This document shows, piece by piece, positions 34,206 through 44,173 of a DNA stretch of 64,000 nt. Made by a program: the position numbers and the translations under genes. The stretch's first letter is position 1, and each line of letters opens with the position of its first letter. The DNA comes from Peribacillus frigoritolerans (lineage in GTDB: Bacteria; Bacillota; Bacilli; Bacillales; DSM-1321), in contig NZ_JAUUTW010000003.1 in NCBI RefSeq assembly GCF_030676415.1, positions 274,066 to 338,065 of the forward strand, written 5' to 3'. Below the pieces are notes generated by a model, which saw only the letters and a list, made by a program, of their open reading frames with translations, did no database searches and was not told where the DNA came from.

Positions 34206-34236
34206 TGTTGATTTTTAAAGCCATATCCGTATAAAA

Positions 34237-34461
34237 TCAATCGTAAATGGTTTTCGTTCCATGAGTATAATCTGCTTCCTGCCTATTAAGTCCGCCTCTA
34301 TTTTCAATTTCTTTGACGATTTCGCTATGGATACTCTGTCCTTCTTGGTTTAAATAAGGTACCATTTGTTGAAGGGAGTGATGAAAATAGGCTAGTTCAC
34401 TATTTTCCCAATCCGATTTTTTCATCATCGACAATTCTGTCATATCACGTCCAACATACAT
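34237..34461 (-). CDS. yfhS: YfhS family small protein
   Basis: 74 residues, same length as B. subtilis YfhS. MYVGRDMTELSM, SELAYFHHSLQQMVPYLNQE, then GQSIHSEIVKEIENRGGL and an ending like GTKTIYD match that family. Unknown function; yfhS has been reported to matter for sporulation in B. subtilis. AAAGGAG with an eight-base spacer to the ATG. Divergent from fabL, as in B. subtilis. Confidence 0.85.
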   Translation of the reverse strand: MYVGRDMTELSMMKKSDWENSELAYFHHSLQQMVPYLNQEGQSIHSEIVKEIENRGGLNRQEADYTHGTKTIYD

Positions 34462-34488
34462 AACAGTAACACTCCTTTAAAAAAATGA

Positions 34489-35280
<792 letters not shown>

Positions 35281-35361
35281 TATAACTGGAAAAATTTAAG
35301 TTTTTTTTGTTGGATAACACTCCTGGATAATGGTTATCTTATTATCGTGGAGGTGATATCA

Positions 35362-35649
35362 ATGGCTAATAACAAAAATAAATCACAAGCAGGTACTGAT
35401 GTTCAACAAGTGAGACAACAAAACGCACAATCTCAGCAAGGTCAAGGTCAAGGTCAATTCGGTACAGAGTTTGCTTCTGAAACTAACGTTCAAGAAGTGA
35501 GACAACAAAACGCGCAATCTCAACAAAGAAAAGGTCAAGGTCAAGGTCAAGCACAAGGCCAATTCGGTACAGAGTTTGCTTCTGAAACTAACGTTCAAGA
35601 AGTGAAACAACAAAACCAAAAATCTCAAAGCAACAAAAACCAAGGCTAA
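35362..35649 (+). CDS. sspE: Gamma-type small acid-soluble spore protein
   Basis: 95 residues, no Trp or Cys, rich in Gln, Asn, Ser and Lys. Two nearly identical internal repeats (FGTEFASETNVQEVRQQNAQ, then SQQ) show the gamma-SASP architecture, and T-E-F/A-S is the GPR protease cleavage motif. Gamma SASPs are an amino-acid reserve in the spore core, degraded at germination; they do not coat DNA. ATG 35362 with GGAGGTG eight bases upstream. Expressed in the forespore by SigG in relatives; the promoter here is not clear to me. Confidence 0.96.
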   Translation: MANNKNKSQAGTDVQQVRQQNAQSQQGQGQGQFGTEFASETNVQEVRQQNAQSQQRKGQGQGQAQGQFGTEFASETNVQEVKQQNQKSQSNKNQG

Positions 35650-35658
35650 TTGCCGATT

Positions 35659-35692
35659 AAAAGCATCCTTCTAATGAAGGGTGCTTTTTTTT
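35659..35692 (+). terminator. Terminator of sspE
   Basis: AAAAGCATCCTTC / GAAGG-GTGCTTTT with a T8 tail. Confidence 0.95.
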
Positions 35693-35809
35693 GCCTTCCA
35701 ATGGATTCGACAAATGTTTCGTCGTGTTTACATTTTATGTCAAAGGAAAAAACGGATAAAAATAGAATATACATACTATAGAAAAAATACAGATTAGGAA
35801 GGTGCATTC

Positions 35810-36064
35810 ATGGAGGAATTTAACCGGCTTATAAACAACCAGTTGAAAACGATGGATAAGCTTTTACTTTTACAATCCGAAATCGAAAGATGCCAAGATA
35901 TAGAGAAGCAGCTCCTTGCCCTGGAAGAGGAGATTGAAGCAGTCACCATTCAGGAAGAGATTCAACTCAAAAAGCAGGAATTGAAAAGTATCCATGATAT
36001 GTTCGAAAAGCAAACGGAAGAAGTCATCCGTTATTTTCAGCAAGGACAGGCTGCCATACGATAA
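35810..36064 (+). CDS. ygaB: YgaB family coiled-coil protein
   Basis: 84 residues. Almost entirely one helix with heptad leucines (MDKLLLLQSEIERCQDIEKQ, then LLALEEEIEAV and LKKQELKSIHDMF), so a probable coiled coil. Position between sspE and ntdP and the sequence fit YgaB of B. subtilis. Function unknown. GGAAGGTG nine bases before the ATG. Confidence 0.88.
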   Translation: MEEFNRLINNQLKTMDKLLLLQSEIERCQDIEKQLLALEEEIEAVTIQEEIQLKKQELKSIHDMFEKQTEEVIRYFQQGQAAIR

Positions 36065-36297
36065 ATAACCGGCTAATTTCTTAGTTAAAATGGGTGGATG
36101 GTCAGACTTTTTCGACTTATTTACACATTTTCACTGGGAGATTAGCCACTTTTGTTTTAAATTTATGAATAAATCGCTATAATATAGGAATATAGGGTAA
36201 ATGGAAAAAAGTATATATTTTAAATAAACACAACAACTGCAAACGGAATAGGGCACAGTACGCTGTCAGGGTGTCTATAGAAAGTAGGGAGAGATAA

Positions 36298-36828
36298 ATG
36301 GGGATTGTTCCTGCCGAAGGAGGAAAAATCCAAATCCATAGCTATAAACATAATGGACATATCCATCGTATCTGGGAAGAGACAACCGTTTTAAAAGGGA
36401 CCCAAAATCTGGTGATAGCAGCGAATGACCGTACTATGGTAACGGAATCAGATGGAAGGACCTGGATTACGAGAGAGCCGGCGATTTGCTATTTTCATTC
36501 AAAGTATTGGTTTAATGTTATTGGTATGTTGAGAGAGGACGGGGTTTATTATTATTGCAATATCAGTTCGCCGTTCACATACGATTCGGGAGCATTGAAA
36601 TACATTGATTATGACCTGGACATTAAAGTATTCCCAGATATGACGTTTAATTTGCTGGATGAGGATGAATATGAAAGGCATCGGAAAGAAATGAATTACC
36701 CGGATGCCATCGATTCAATATTGAAACAGAACGTAGACTATTTGATTTATATGATACGCCAGCGAAAAGGACCATTCTCCGCAGAGTTTATTGATAGTTG
36801 GTATGAACGCTTTTTAACCTATCGGTGA
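36298..36828 (+). CDS. ntdP: Nucleoside tri-/diphosphate phosphatase NtdP
   Basis: 176 residues, DUF402 family, equivalent of B. subtilis YgaC and S. aureus Sa1684. Motifs: [20 protein letters not shown] at the start, the metal and nucleotide site region [20 protein letters not shown], then YYCNISSPF and the D-Y-D-L-D-I-K-V motif. Members hydrolyse NTPs and NDPs with Mg/Mn. Preceded by a 230-bp gap without genes and by GGGAGAG seven bases from the ATG. Ends at a terminator. Confidence 0.94.
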   Translation: MGIVPAEGGKIQIHSYKHNGHIHRIWEETTVLKGTQNLVIAANDRTMVTESDGRTWITREPAICYFHSKYWFNVIGMLREDGVYYYCNISSPFTYDSGALKYIDYDLDIKVFPDMTFNLLDEDEYERHRKEMNYPDAIDSILKQNVDYLIYMIRQRKGPFSAEFIDSWYERFLTYR

Positions 36829-36832
36829 TAGA

Positions 36833-36864
36833 AAAGGCCTGCTGCATAATTGGCAGGCTTTTTC
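36833..36864 (+). terminator. Terminator of ntdP
   Basis: GCCTGC / GCAGGC with a ten-base loop and a TTTTTC tail. Confidence 0.85.
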
Positions 36865-37077
36865 ATTGTGTATCATACCTACACAACTGATTCAATCTTT
36901 CAAGAATGCAGGAACCATTAAACCTCCTATAAATGTTTATGAAAGTTAGTGAATGAAGTCCTTTTGATAGTTAATCATCGAAAAGGAAAATATAATTGAA
37001 TAGTGCATAAGATTCCAAATTGAGTTATGGGCTTTTTTTATCATTTGGATTTAATGATTCAGAAAAGGAGGAATTCC

Positions 37078-38826
37078 GTGGGGAGTATTAAGAGATATTT
37101 GCAATTCGTCAAACCATATAAATGGCAGATAATCGGGACGGTACTGATTGGATTGCTAAAGTTCGCGATTCCGCTTTTACTTCCATTGCTCAGTAAGTAT
37201 ATTGTGGATGACATCATCGGAAATGGTGATCTGTCCAAAGCCGTGAAGTCCGAACGCCTTTTATGGGCAATGGCCATCATGATATTCATTTTTGTGGCAG
37301 TTAGACCGCCGATTGAGTATTACCGCCAATATTTCGCTCAATGGACCGGAACGAAAATCTTATATGATATTCGTAATGATTTATTTACTCATATACAGAA
37401 ACTGAGTTTTAAATATTATTCCAATACAAGGGTGGGCGAGGTCATTTCAAGGATGATCACGGATGTGGAACAAACGAAGAACTTTGTCATCACGGGTCTG
37501 ATGAACCTTTGGCTCGATATCGCAACGATCATCATAGTGATAGTCATCATGTTTACGATGGACGTGAAGTTAACCATTGTATCCATCATCATGCTTCCAT
37601 TTTACGCATTTTCGATTAAGCATTTCTTTGGCAAGCTGAGAACCTATACAAGGATTCGGTCCCAAGCGTTAGCGGATGTACAGAGTCACCTTCATGAACG
37701 GGTTTCAGGGATGTCAGTCATCAAAAGCTTTGCGATAGAAGACAGGGAACATGAATTGTTTGCGAAGCAGAACAAGAATTTCCTCGATAAGGCCCTAAAG
37801 CATACGAGCTGGAATGCTAAGTCATTTGCTGTCGTGAATACGATCACGGATATTGCCCCCCTGCTCGTGATAGGATTTGCCGGTTATCAGGTCATTCATG
37901 AACAATTATCACTGGGTACCATGGTTGCTTTCGTCGGTTTCATAGACCGGCTATATAATCCCCTCAGACGTTTAGTTAACTCTTCTACGACAATGACTCA
38001 GACATTGGCGTCCATGGACAGGGTTTTTGAGTTTGTGGATGAGAAGTATGATATCGATGACGAACCAGGGGCGAAAGAGCTGAAGCATGTGGATGGACGA
38101 ATAAACTTTCAGGATGTATCGTTTGCTTATGACGAGAAAGAGGCACCCGTTTTGAAACATATAAATTTGGATGTTAAACCAGGGGAAACCATTGCACTTG
38201 TTGGGATGAGCGGCGGCGGGAAATCCTCGATCGTCAGTTTGATTTCCCGTTTCTATGATGTAACGGAGGGAAGGGTATTATTGGATGGGACGGATATCCG
38301 TAATTATCAAGTCCGCAGCCTAAGAGATAAAATAGGAATGGTTCTACAGGATAATATCTTATTTAGTGAATCGGTTAGGGCCAACATCCTTATGGGACGG
38401 CCTGATGCAAGTGATGAAGAAGTAATTGAAGCGGCAAAGGCGGCGAATGCCCATGAATTCATCATGGGTCTCAAAGAAGGATATGAAACGAAAGTGGGGG
38501 AGCGTGGAGTTAAATTATCCGGAGGCCAAAAGCAACGGGTGGCCATAGCGAGGGTATTTTTGAAAAACCCTCCAATCCTTGTTCTCGACGAAGCCACATC
38601 CGCATTGGATTTGGAAAGTGAGCACTATATCCAGGAGGCACTGGATATTTTGGCGAAAGACCGGACCACCATCATCGTGGCCCATCGGTTATCAACCATC
38701 ACCCATGCCGATCGGATCGTTCATATCGATAATGGGGAAATTACGGAAATGGGAACACACGAAGAACTTATGAAAAAGCAAGGGCATTACTACAACCTAT
38801 TTCAAGTACAACAATTGGATTCTTAA
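37078..38826 (+). CDS. ygaD: ABC half-transporter YgaD (multidrug/lipid exporter type)
   Basis: 582 residues (B. subtilis 580). An N-terminal six-span exporter domain (to about 320) is followed by an ATPase: Walker [10 protein letters not shown] at about 375, signature [13 protein letters not shown], Walker [13 protein letters not shown] and H-loop VAHRLSTI. Acts as a homodimer exporting hydrophobic compounds or lipids; substrate not known. GTG 37078 with AAGGAGG six bases upstream is chosen over the 17-codon longer ATG frame, which lacks a signal. Monocistronic with a strong terminator. Confidence 0.95.
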   Translation: MGSIKRYLQFVKPYKWQIIGTVLIGLLKFAIPLLLPLLSKYIVDDIIGNGDLSKAVKSERLLWAMAIMIFIFVAVRPPIEYYRQYFAQWTGTKILYDIRNDLFTHIQKLSFKYYSNTRVGEVISRMITDVEQTKNFVITGLMNLWLDIATIIIVIVIMFTMDVKLTIVSIIMLPFYAFSIKHFFGKLRTYTRIRSQALADVQSHLHERVSGMSVIKSFAIEDREHELFAKQNKNFLDKALKHTSWNAKSFAVVNTITDIAPLLVIGFAGYQVIHEQLSLGTMVAFVGFIDRLYNPLRRLVNSSTTMTQTLASMDRVFEFVDEKYDIDDEPGAKELKHVDGRINFQDVSFAYDEKEAPVLKHINLDVKPGETIALVGMSGGGKSSIVSLISRFYDVTEGRVLLDGTDIRNYQVRSLRDKIGMVLQDNILFSESVRANILMGRPDASDEEVIEAAKAANAHEFIMGLKEGYETKVGERGVKLSGGQKQRVAIARVFLKNPPILVLDEATSALDLESEHYIQEALDILAKDRTTIIVAHRLSTITHADRIVHIDNGEITEMGTHEELMKKQGHYYNLFQVQQLDS

Positions 38827-38852
38827 GGAGAAAAGGAAAAACCATATACAAA

Positions 38853-38888
38853 AGAAGACCATTCCGCTAACGGGAATGGTCTTTCTTA
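38853..38888. terminator. Bidirectional terminator
   Basis: AAGACCATTCC / GGAATGGTCTT with a seven-base loop, between convergent ygaD and the EamA gene. Confidence 0.9.
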
Positions 38889-38914
38889 TTCTTATACGAA
38901 CCAGTGCATACACG

Positions 38915-39835
38915 TTATGAAATCCTTTTTTCGTGCAGCGTTTTTTTCTTGTCGGGAAGGAATTGCGGCAGATGCTTTATTCCTTCAGGCAAGGCGATGC
39001 CGACGATGATCAAGCACATCCCGAACCATTGCAGTGACGTAACCTGTTCATTCAAGAAGATGACGGAAACGACCATCGCTGAAGGCAGCTCCGCTGCACA
39101 AAGAATCGTTCCAAGCCCGACACCCACTTTCGGCAAACTGACAGCAAAGAAAAAGAAAGGAACAAGAACACCCAAAGTGCCGAGCAGCAGACCGTAGTAC
39201 CATAGGTTCGTTTGGACAAGATTCGTCACAAGTGTGACGGGGTTAGTCGTGAATACAGCAGTCAGCATACCACCCGTTGCAATGAAAAACAGTCGTTTCA
39301 TTGAAGATTCCCCAACTGCGAATTGAGAGTTGCAGTACATATATAGCGCAAAAAGGACCGCAGACAATAGTCCGAACAATACGCCTTTTAGGCTTAGGGC
39401 AGATAGAGGCTGACCAAAAATCGCCCCTGCCAATAATGTACCGATGAAGAGAACGAAAATGGCAATGAGTTTATTTTTATCCGGGCGTCTTTTATTTATG
39501 AAGCTTTCAATGAGGACGCCTATCCAGGTAAATTGAAATAAAAAGACAACGGCAATCGAAGCGGGAAGCTCGGATACGGAAACGGCATATGCCTTTCCGA
39601 CGAAAGTGGACATCATGCCCGTGATTAAAAGTAATCCGGCACTCTTCCATGAAACTTTATATTTAAACGAAAAAAGAAATAACACGGAGACAATCAGCCA
39701 ACCGACAAGATATTGACTGCCGACCAGTTCTCCAGATGAATGGCCATCCATGAATCCAAACTTAATCATGGTGGATAAAGTGCCATATGAGATCGAACCG
39801 ATTAAGACCATTATGGAATACTTCAAAAGTTGCAT
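38915..39835 (-). CDS. EamA/DMT-family exporter
   Basis: 306 residues with ten predicted membrane spans in two EamA repeats; LNEQVTSLQWFGMCLIIVGI near the end is the typical last-repeat motif. DMT transporters export amino acids, nucleobases or other metabolites. ATG 39835 is chosen for AGGGGTG seven bases upstream. A strong intrinsic terminator hairpin (39850-39890) lies in its 5' leader, so expression is probably controlled by transcription attenuation. Not part of the B. subtilis yga order; an insertion relative to it. Confidence 0.88.
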   Translation of the reverse strand: MQLLKYSIMVLIGSISYGTLSTMIKFGFMDGHSSGELVGSQYLVGWLIVSVLFLFSFKYKVSWKSAGLLLITGMMSTFVGKAYAVSVSELPASIAVVFLFQFTWIGVLIESFINKRRPDKNKLIAIFVLFIGTLLAGAIFGQPLSALSLKGVLFGLLSAVLFALYMYCNSQFAVGESSMKRLFFIATGGMLTAVFTTNPVTLVTNLVQTNLWYYGLLLGTLGVLVPFFFFAVSLPKVGVGLGTILCAAELPSAMVVSVIFLNEQVTSLQWFGMCLIIVGIALPEGIKHLPQFLPDKKKTLHEKRIS

Positions 39836-39849
39836 GTTTTTCACCCCTG

Positions 39850-39890
39850 TAAAAATAAAAATCGCCACCTGCCAAAAAGGCAAGTGACGA
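39850..39890 (-). promoter_or_regulatory. Leader terminator (attenuator) of the EamA gene
   Basis: The minus-strand RNA forms a 12-bp hairpin, 39890-39879 with 39873-39862, including two G-U pairs that exist only on this strand. The tail is UUUUUAUUUUU, and it ends just upstream of the Shine-Dalgarno. A TTGACA box lies at 39997-39992, so the leader is about 100 bases. No known riboswitch consensus (T-box, SAM, guanidine, PreQ1) was recognised. Confidence 0.65.
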
Positions 39891-39964
39891 ACGAAAAAAG
39901 GAAATCCTTTTAAAATTCCGTCTCTCAACGAAAGCTGAGTTTAAAAAATGTTTGTGTTGCATTA

Positions 39965-40041
39965 CCTTAGCTTAAAGTCTTTGTGAATATTTGTCAACCA
40001 GAAAAATAAGTTAAGCTTGGAGGTCGATCTTTAAGCTAAGG
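39965..40041. repeat. 13-bp inverted repeat flanking the EamA promoter
   Basis: CCTTAGCTTAAAG (39965-39977) and CTTTAAGCTAAGG (40029-40041) are perfect reverse complements 51 bases apart. The first overlies the weak -10 position of the EamA promoter (TTGACA at 39997-39992 on the minus strand); the second lies upstream of its -35. They look like paired operator sites. Confidence 0.55.
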
Positions 40042-40082
40042 CGGTGAGAGAGGTCGGAGATATTCCTTTCATGCATAGTGAT

Positions 40083-40120
40083 TGAAAACCCCCAAAGAGG
40101 CGAATATGCCAAATGGGGGG
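40083..40120 (-). terminator. Terminator of the efflux operon
   Basis: CCCCCA / TGGGGG outer stem with additional inner pairing, followed on the minus strand by TTTTC. It lies directly after the last gene of the operon 43335-40128. Confidence 0.65.
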
Positions 40121-40127
40121 ACGTGCT

Positions 40128-40475
40128 TCAATCGCCATTTTGCTGGAAGTCTTCCAATTTACCACGGTATTCCTCGTCTTTCATTTTGCGAAGATTAGGC
40201 TTTTTTTCTGCAGTTGGCTCCTCGTAAGGCTTTTGTTTGTGAAGCTTGGAAAGTGCCAAACGATAATCCTGATCTTTCATTTTCAATTCATCATTGTCTG
40301 TTGGGGAGATGATTTCGGTAACGGAATCATCTGCCGAAGAGAAAGCGGACTCTTCCAACGAGTGCTCTTCCTCGACACCCGGAAGCTTACCTTCAAGTGA
40401 TAAGGATTTGATATTGAATGTGATCAAGCCCGTAACCGCTAATATGGCAACGATGATAATTAGAATTATGCCCAT
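40128..40475 (-). CDS. Hypothetical single-span membrane protein
   Basis: 115 residues. An N-terminal membrane anchor (GIILIIIVAILAVTGLITF) is followed by an acidic, then basic, polar tail. The tail carries two similar segments (LKMKDQDYRLALSKLHKQKP and LRKMKDEEYRGKLEDFQQNG), an internal duplication of a K-M-K-D-x-x-Y-R element. Not recognised. AGGAGG nine bases before the ATG. Last gene of the four-gene efflux operon, 13 bases after the flavodoxin-like gene. Confidence 0.75.
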   Translation of the reverse strand: MGIILIIIVAILAVTGLITFNIKSLSLEGKLPGVEEEHSLEESAFSSADDSVTEIISPTDNDELKMKDQDYRLALSKLHKQKPYEEPTAEKKPNLRKMKDEEYRGKLEDFQQNGD

Positions 40476-40488
40476 TGAATCAAGCCTC

Positions 40489-41019
40489 CTAGAGCTCGTT
40501 TATGAATGAACGGGTGACATGGGCTACCCGTTTTCCTAATGCTTCTCCAAGCTGCAAGTCCTTTTTGGTGATGTTGTCATCCACACCGGGCGGACAGCTT
40601 ATCCCTACTCCATAGTAGGAACCATATATGGCGTTTTCCGGGACAGTGCCGGGCAAGCCGACAATGATCATGCCTTGATGAAGCATAGGGGTGATTAAGT
40701 TCAGCATGGTAGCCTCGAGTCCGCCATGTACGGTGGCCGTCGTACAGAATACAGCACCCACTTTATTGATCAGCGCACCTTCCGCCCATAGATACCCAAG
40801 TTTATCAATCCATGTTTTCAAACTCGAACTGATGGTGCCGAAATGACCGGGACAGCCCCAAATGATGGCATCCATTTCCTGAAGCTTATAAACATCCGCC
40901 TCGTTTACATGGTCAATGAGAACCTCAGCCCCAGGAACCGCAGCGGCTCCTTGAGCTATTGATTCGGCAAGTGCTTTCGTATGGTTACCTTCACTATCGT
41001 AAACAACATAGATCTTCAT
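40489..41019 (-). CDS. WrbA-like flavodoxin/NAD(P)H-dependent oxidoreductase
   Basis: 176 residues. Flavodoxin fold with the FMN phosphate loop at D-S-E-G-N-H-T-K (residues 8-15), W-G-C-P-G-H-F-G and the [17 protein letters not shown] segment of the WrbA/NQO-like group. It probably reduces quinones or electrophiles by two electrons with FMN. It lies in an operon with an EmrAB-type pump (18 bases after the MFS gene), which fits detoxification of quinone-like compounds. GGAGGA before the ATG. Confidence 0.88.
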   Translation of the reverse strand: MKIYVVYDSEGNHTKALAESIAQGAAAVPGAEVLIDHVNEADVYKLQEMDAIIWGCPGHFGTISSSLKTWIDKLGYLWAEGALINKVGAVFCTTATVHGGLEATMLNLITPMLHQGMIIVGLPGTVPENAIYGSYYGVGISCPPGVDDNITKKDLQLGEALGKRVAHVTRSFINEL

Positions 41020-41037
41020 TTTAATTCCTCCATTTAA

Positions 41038-42657
41038 TTAAACCGATTTTTTTACTGGTGAAGGAAGCAAAGGTACATCCAAATGTTCTTGTTTAGCTTT
41101 TTTCATTGCTTTATCCTTCCGAACGTCACGCAAAAACAGGGAGAGAACGATACCGGCAATTGCGAAGCCTGTTGCCCAAAAGAATGCATCATTGATTCCC
41201 ATCACATTTGCTTGACCCTGGATTTGTGAAGAAATTAGCGACATGGCAGTTTCCTGTGCCTGTTCACTAGTTTGATTCATCGAACTCATGATGGATTGAA
41301 CGATTGTTTGGAAATTCTGAACAAAACCGGGATCACTCGTACTCATTTCCGTTCCTAAAGCAGTTCCATGGAAAGAAGCACGGGTTGTATAAATGGTCGT
41401 CACGAAGCTCGTACCAATGGCTCCGGTTACTTGTTTCAGCGTATTGCTCATTGCCGTACCATGTGTATTCAAATGCTTAGGAAGCTGATTCATCCCAGCT
41501 GTCATGATCGGCATCATCAGTAAAGACATACCAAGTGAGCGGATGGCATAGATGATGACCAAAGTCGAATAGGTTGTTTCTGTAGTCAATTTAGCGAATT
41601 CGAAGGTTGTTACGGCAGTAATTGCTAAACCAAGAAGTGCTAATGGACGAGGTCCTATTTTGTCGAATAATGCTCCTGAAATGGGTGACATCACCATCAT
41701 CACAAGGGCTCCGGGTAGCATCAATAGACCCGATTGAACTGGTGTGAAGCCTCTTAAAGTCTGCAAATATATAGGCAATAAGAATATCCCGGTAAACATG
41801 GCCACTGTGACGATGGCGGAAATGATATTCGATAATACGAACATGTCATACTTAAATACACGGAAGTCAAGCATGGGTGTATCGAATTTTAGCTGTTGAA
41901 CCACAAATAGGGTCAAAAGGATCAGCCCAATGATGATCGTTCCCAGAACGATGGAATCCGTCCAGCCTTTGGAACCTGCTTCACTGACACCGTATAGTAA
42001 TGAAGCGACACCTAGCAAGGATAGAGAGGCGCCCATCAAATCCAATTTGATTTTCTTTGGTTCTGCTACATTACGCATACTTAAAAAGGCGAGTGTCATG
42101 ACAATCATGCCTAATGGCACCATTGCGTAGAACATGACCCGCCAGCTATATTCCTGAATCACCCAACCTGATAAAGTCGGGCCGATGGCAGGGGCAAACA
42201 TAATGGCTAATCCAAAGATTCCCATTCCTTTCCCGCGCATTTCCGGAGGGAAGATGAAAAGGATGATCGTCATGACCAATGGCTGCAGAATCCCGCCGCC
42301 AGCCGCCTGGATCAGCCGGCCTGTAAGTATGACGGGGAAGTTTGGTGCGATGCCGCAGATGAATGTCCCGACGGTGAATAGAAACATGGCAGCAAGGAAT
42401 AAAATGCGCGTGCCAAACCGTTCTATTAAAAAAGCGGACAGTGGGATCAAAGCTCCATTCACGAGCATGAATCCAGTTGATAACCATTGAATCGTAGTTG
42501 CAGCTACATTAAATTCTGCCATCATCCTAGGCATGGCGACACTAAGCAGGGTTTGATTCAAAATGACCATGAACAAACCTAGCATTAAGATAATTAACAT
42601 GGGGGCAAACTGTTTCATTCCCTTGTTTTCATTTACTGAGATGGTTTGAGAAGCCAT
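41038..42657 (-). CDS. EmrB-type DHA2 MFS multidrug transporter
   Basis: 539 residues with fourteen predicted spans. Typical DHA2 sequences are LNQTLLSVAMPRMMAEF (TM1 motif), TIQWLSTGFMLVNGALIPLS, then the gate motif FLIERFGTRILF and motif C, GLAIMFAPAIGPTLSGWVIQ. Works with the membrane-fusion protein encoded upstream to expel hydrophobic toxins by proton antiport. AGGAGG nine bases before the ATG. Second gene of the operon. Confidence 0.94.
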   Translation of the reverse strand: MASQTISVNENKGMKQFAPMLIILMLGLFMVILNQTLLSVAMPRMMAEFNVAATTIQWLSTGFMLVNGALIPLSAFLIERFGTRILFLAAMFLFTVGTFICGIAPNFPVILTGRLIQAAGGGILQPLVMTIILFIFPPEMRGKGMGIFGLAIMFAPAIGPTLSGWVIQEYSWRVMFYAMVPLGMIVMTLAFLSMRNVAEPKKIKLDLMGASLSLLGVASLLYGVSEAGSKGWTDSIVLGTIIIGLILLTLFVVQQLKFDTPMLDFRVFKYDMFVLSNIISAIVTVAMFTGIFLLPIYLQTLRGFTPVQSGLLMLPGALVMMVMSPISGALFDKIGPRPLALLGLAITAVTTFEFAKLTTETTYSTLVIIYAIRSLGMSLLMMPIMTAGMNQLPKHLNTHGTAMSNTLKQVTGAIGTSFVTTIYTTRASFHGTALGTEMSTSDPGFVQNFQTIVQSIMSSMNQTSEQAQETAMSLISSQIQGQANVMGINDAFFWATGFAIAGIVLSLFLRDVRKDKAMKKAKQEHLDVPLLPSPVKKSV

Positions 42658-42696
42658 TTATGAAAAGCCTCCTTTCTGTATAACTGTGTAGCCGGT

Positions 42697-43335
42697 TTAT
42701 TTAGTTGAAATTTTCACTTCTGCGTTCATTCCAGGCAGAACTTTATCGGATGGTGCTTTGATGGAAATTTCAACTGGTACTTTTTGAGTGACTTTCGTAT
42801 AGTTTCCGCTGCTGTTTTGATTGCCCATCACTGAAAAGACAGACGTTGTGGCATAACCGATCTGTTCCAATGTACCTTCGAAGACAGTATCGGGATCTCC
42901 ATCGATGATAATATCGACGCTGTCACCTTTTTCGATATCCTTCAATTTATTTTCTTCAATATTAGCCGTTATGGACAGATCATCCATATTGATGGTCTGA
43001 GCTAGCGTTTGACCCGCTTGAACAAGCTGCTCATCATGCACTTGTGTTTTAACGATTGTACCTTGTGCTGCGGTTTTTACTGCTTCTTTTCCGTCCAAGG
43101 TGGTTACATTGGCAACATTGTCATCCTTCCTTACACTGTCTCCTTCGTGTAAGTCCCAACCTGCTAGTTTACCGGCAGCGGGGGCAACGATGGTATATAG
43201 CTCTCCCGACACTTTCGCTTCATCCGTTTTAATGAAATTCGTGCTTTCATAATAGTAATAAGCCCCGCCGGCTAATACCGCTAATATAATAACCAAACCA
43301 ATGACATTGATTAAAACTAAACGTCCTCTATTCAC
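42697..43335 (-). CDS. HlyD/EmrA-type membrane-fusion protein
   Basis: 212 residues. One N-terminal membrane anchor (VLINVIGLVIILAVLAGGAY), then a short lipoyl/barrel-sandwich domain (VSGELYTIVAPAAGKLAGWD and GTIVKTQVHDEQLVQAGQTL) and a beta-barrel ending P-G-M-N-A-E-V. Partner of the DHA2 pump. GTG 43335 is chosen for GGAGG eight bases upstream; the ATG-led longer frame starts within the promoter. First gene of the efflux operon, divergent from marR. Confidence 0.88.
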   Translation of the reverse strand: MNRGRLVLINVIGLVIILAVLAGGAYYYYESTNFIKTDEAKVSGELYTIVAPAAGKLAGWDLHEGDSVRKDDNVANVTTLDGKEAVKTAAQGTIVKTQVHDEQLVQAGQTLAQTINMDDLSITANIEENKLKDIEKGDSVDIIIDGDPDTVFEGTLEQIGYATTSVFSVMGNQNSSGNYTKVTQKVPVEISIKAPSDKVLPGMNAEVKISTK

Positions 43336-43427
43336 TTGTTTCGCCTCCAAAAAATATTGATGATGCATTCCTTTTTTGATTAACGTTCAGTAGCTAGAAA
43401 TGACACCGCCTCCTATTCAAAGTTTAT

Positions 43428-43476
43428 TTATTAATTTTAATAAATATTAATTTTTATAAGTATTAATATTATTAAG
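43428..43476. promoter_or_regulatory. AT-rich repeat array, candidate MarR operator
   Basis: The 324-bp divergent region between emrA-like and marR holds a run of overlapping TTAAT/ATTAA dyads (for example TTAATTTTAATAAATATTAA and TATTAATATTATTAAG). MarR repressors of EmrAB-type pumps bind AT-rich dyads in such regions. Nothing else is seen in the gap. Assignment is inference. Confidence 0.4.
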
Positions 43477-43659
43477 TAAAGAGTTTACCAGTTTAATTAT
43501 TTTTTGTCATGTAATTTATTCGGAATAATAGTGGGAAATAAATACAGTTAAATAGTAAAAATTTGAATTTTTTTTAGTTTTAAGGATATATGGAAAGTAA
43601 AGTTGACAATGGAATGTCAATTAATTAAATTTAAGAGGTAGGATTGTCCTATATAAGGA

Positions 43660-44115
43660 GTGAGAAGGCTGGATTTTAAATGGGAAGTAACTAATAGTAT
43701 AGAAATGCAGATTTTTCGGATTAGGAAGAAGCTTAGGGCCATCGTAGCAAAAAATCTTCAGCCTTATGGATTAACATCGCCTCAGTTTTTCATATTATTG
43801 ATATTGAAAAAAGAGGGGTCGATTAAATCGACCCAGCTGGCTGACTTCTTAACCGTAAAGCCAAGTGCGATTACCGTATTTGTAGATAAGCTGGTCGAAA
43901 TGGATTATGTGAAACGGCAGCCCTCTGAAAAGGACCGCAGGGTCATCAACCTTGAATTGAAAGAGGCAGGGGAAGCGATTTTGGGAAGAGTCCTTGCGGA
44001 GCATAACCAATTGATGGGCAAGAACTTCAATTCATTCTCAGAAGATGAGCTGCAGGATCTTTTGAAGAAATTGGATACGATTGAAAAGGCTGCTGATAAG
44101 AACCTTTTGGATTGA
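43660..44115 (+). CDS. MarR-family transcriptional regulator
   Basis: 151 residues. Winged helix with the recognition region STQLADFLTVKPSAITVFVD and the wing KRQPSEKDRRVINLELKEAG, flanked by dimerisation helices. Divergent from the emrAB-flavodoxin operon, which it most likely represses until a phenolic or drug ligand binds. The start is uncertain. A GTG at 43660 begins directly after the only Shine-Dalgarno (AAGGAG), while a CTG three codons on would have ideal spacing. Ends at a perfect palindromic terminator. Confidence 0.88.
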   Translation: MRRLDFKWEVTNSIEMQIFRIRKKLRAIVAKNLQPYGLTSPQFFILLILKKEGSIKSTQLADFLTVKPSAITVFVDKLVEMDYVKRQPSEKDRRVINLELKEAGEAILGRVLAEHNQLMGKNFNSFSEDELQDLLKKLDTIEKAADKNLLD

Positions 44116-44141
44116 ATGAGGGGTCTGCTCTAAATAGAGAA

Positions 44142-44173
44142 AAAAAAGACGGTTCCCGGGAACCGTCTTTTTT
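44142..44173. terminator. Bidirectional terminator
   Basis: Perfect 16-bp palindrome centred on CCC/GGG at 44157/44158 with A6 and T6 ends, between convergent marR and ygaE. Confidence 0.95.

Noticed and set aside
35401..35640. CRISPR-like or tandem repeat array
   Set aside because: The repeated bases are the coding repeats of sspE (two copies), not a repeat-spacer array.
39762..39962. 66-residue protein in the EamA leader
   Set aside because: The start codon has no proper Shine-Dalgarno and the frame spans the terminator hairpin and overlaps the EamA gene; kept only as a possible leader peptide in the findings.
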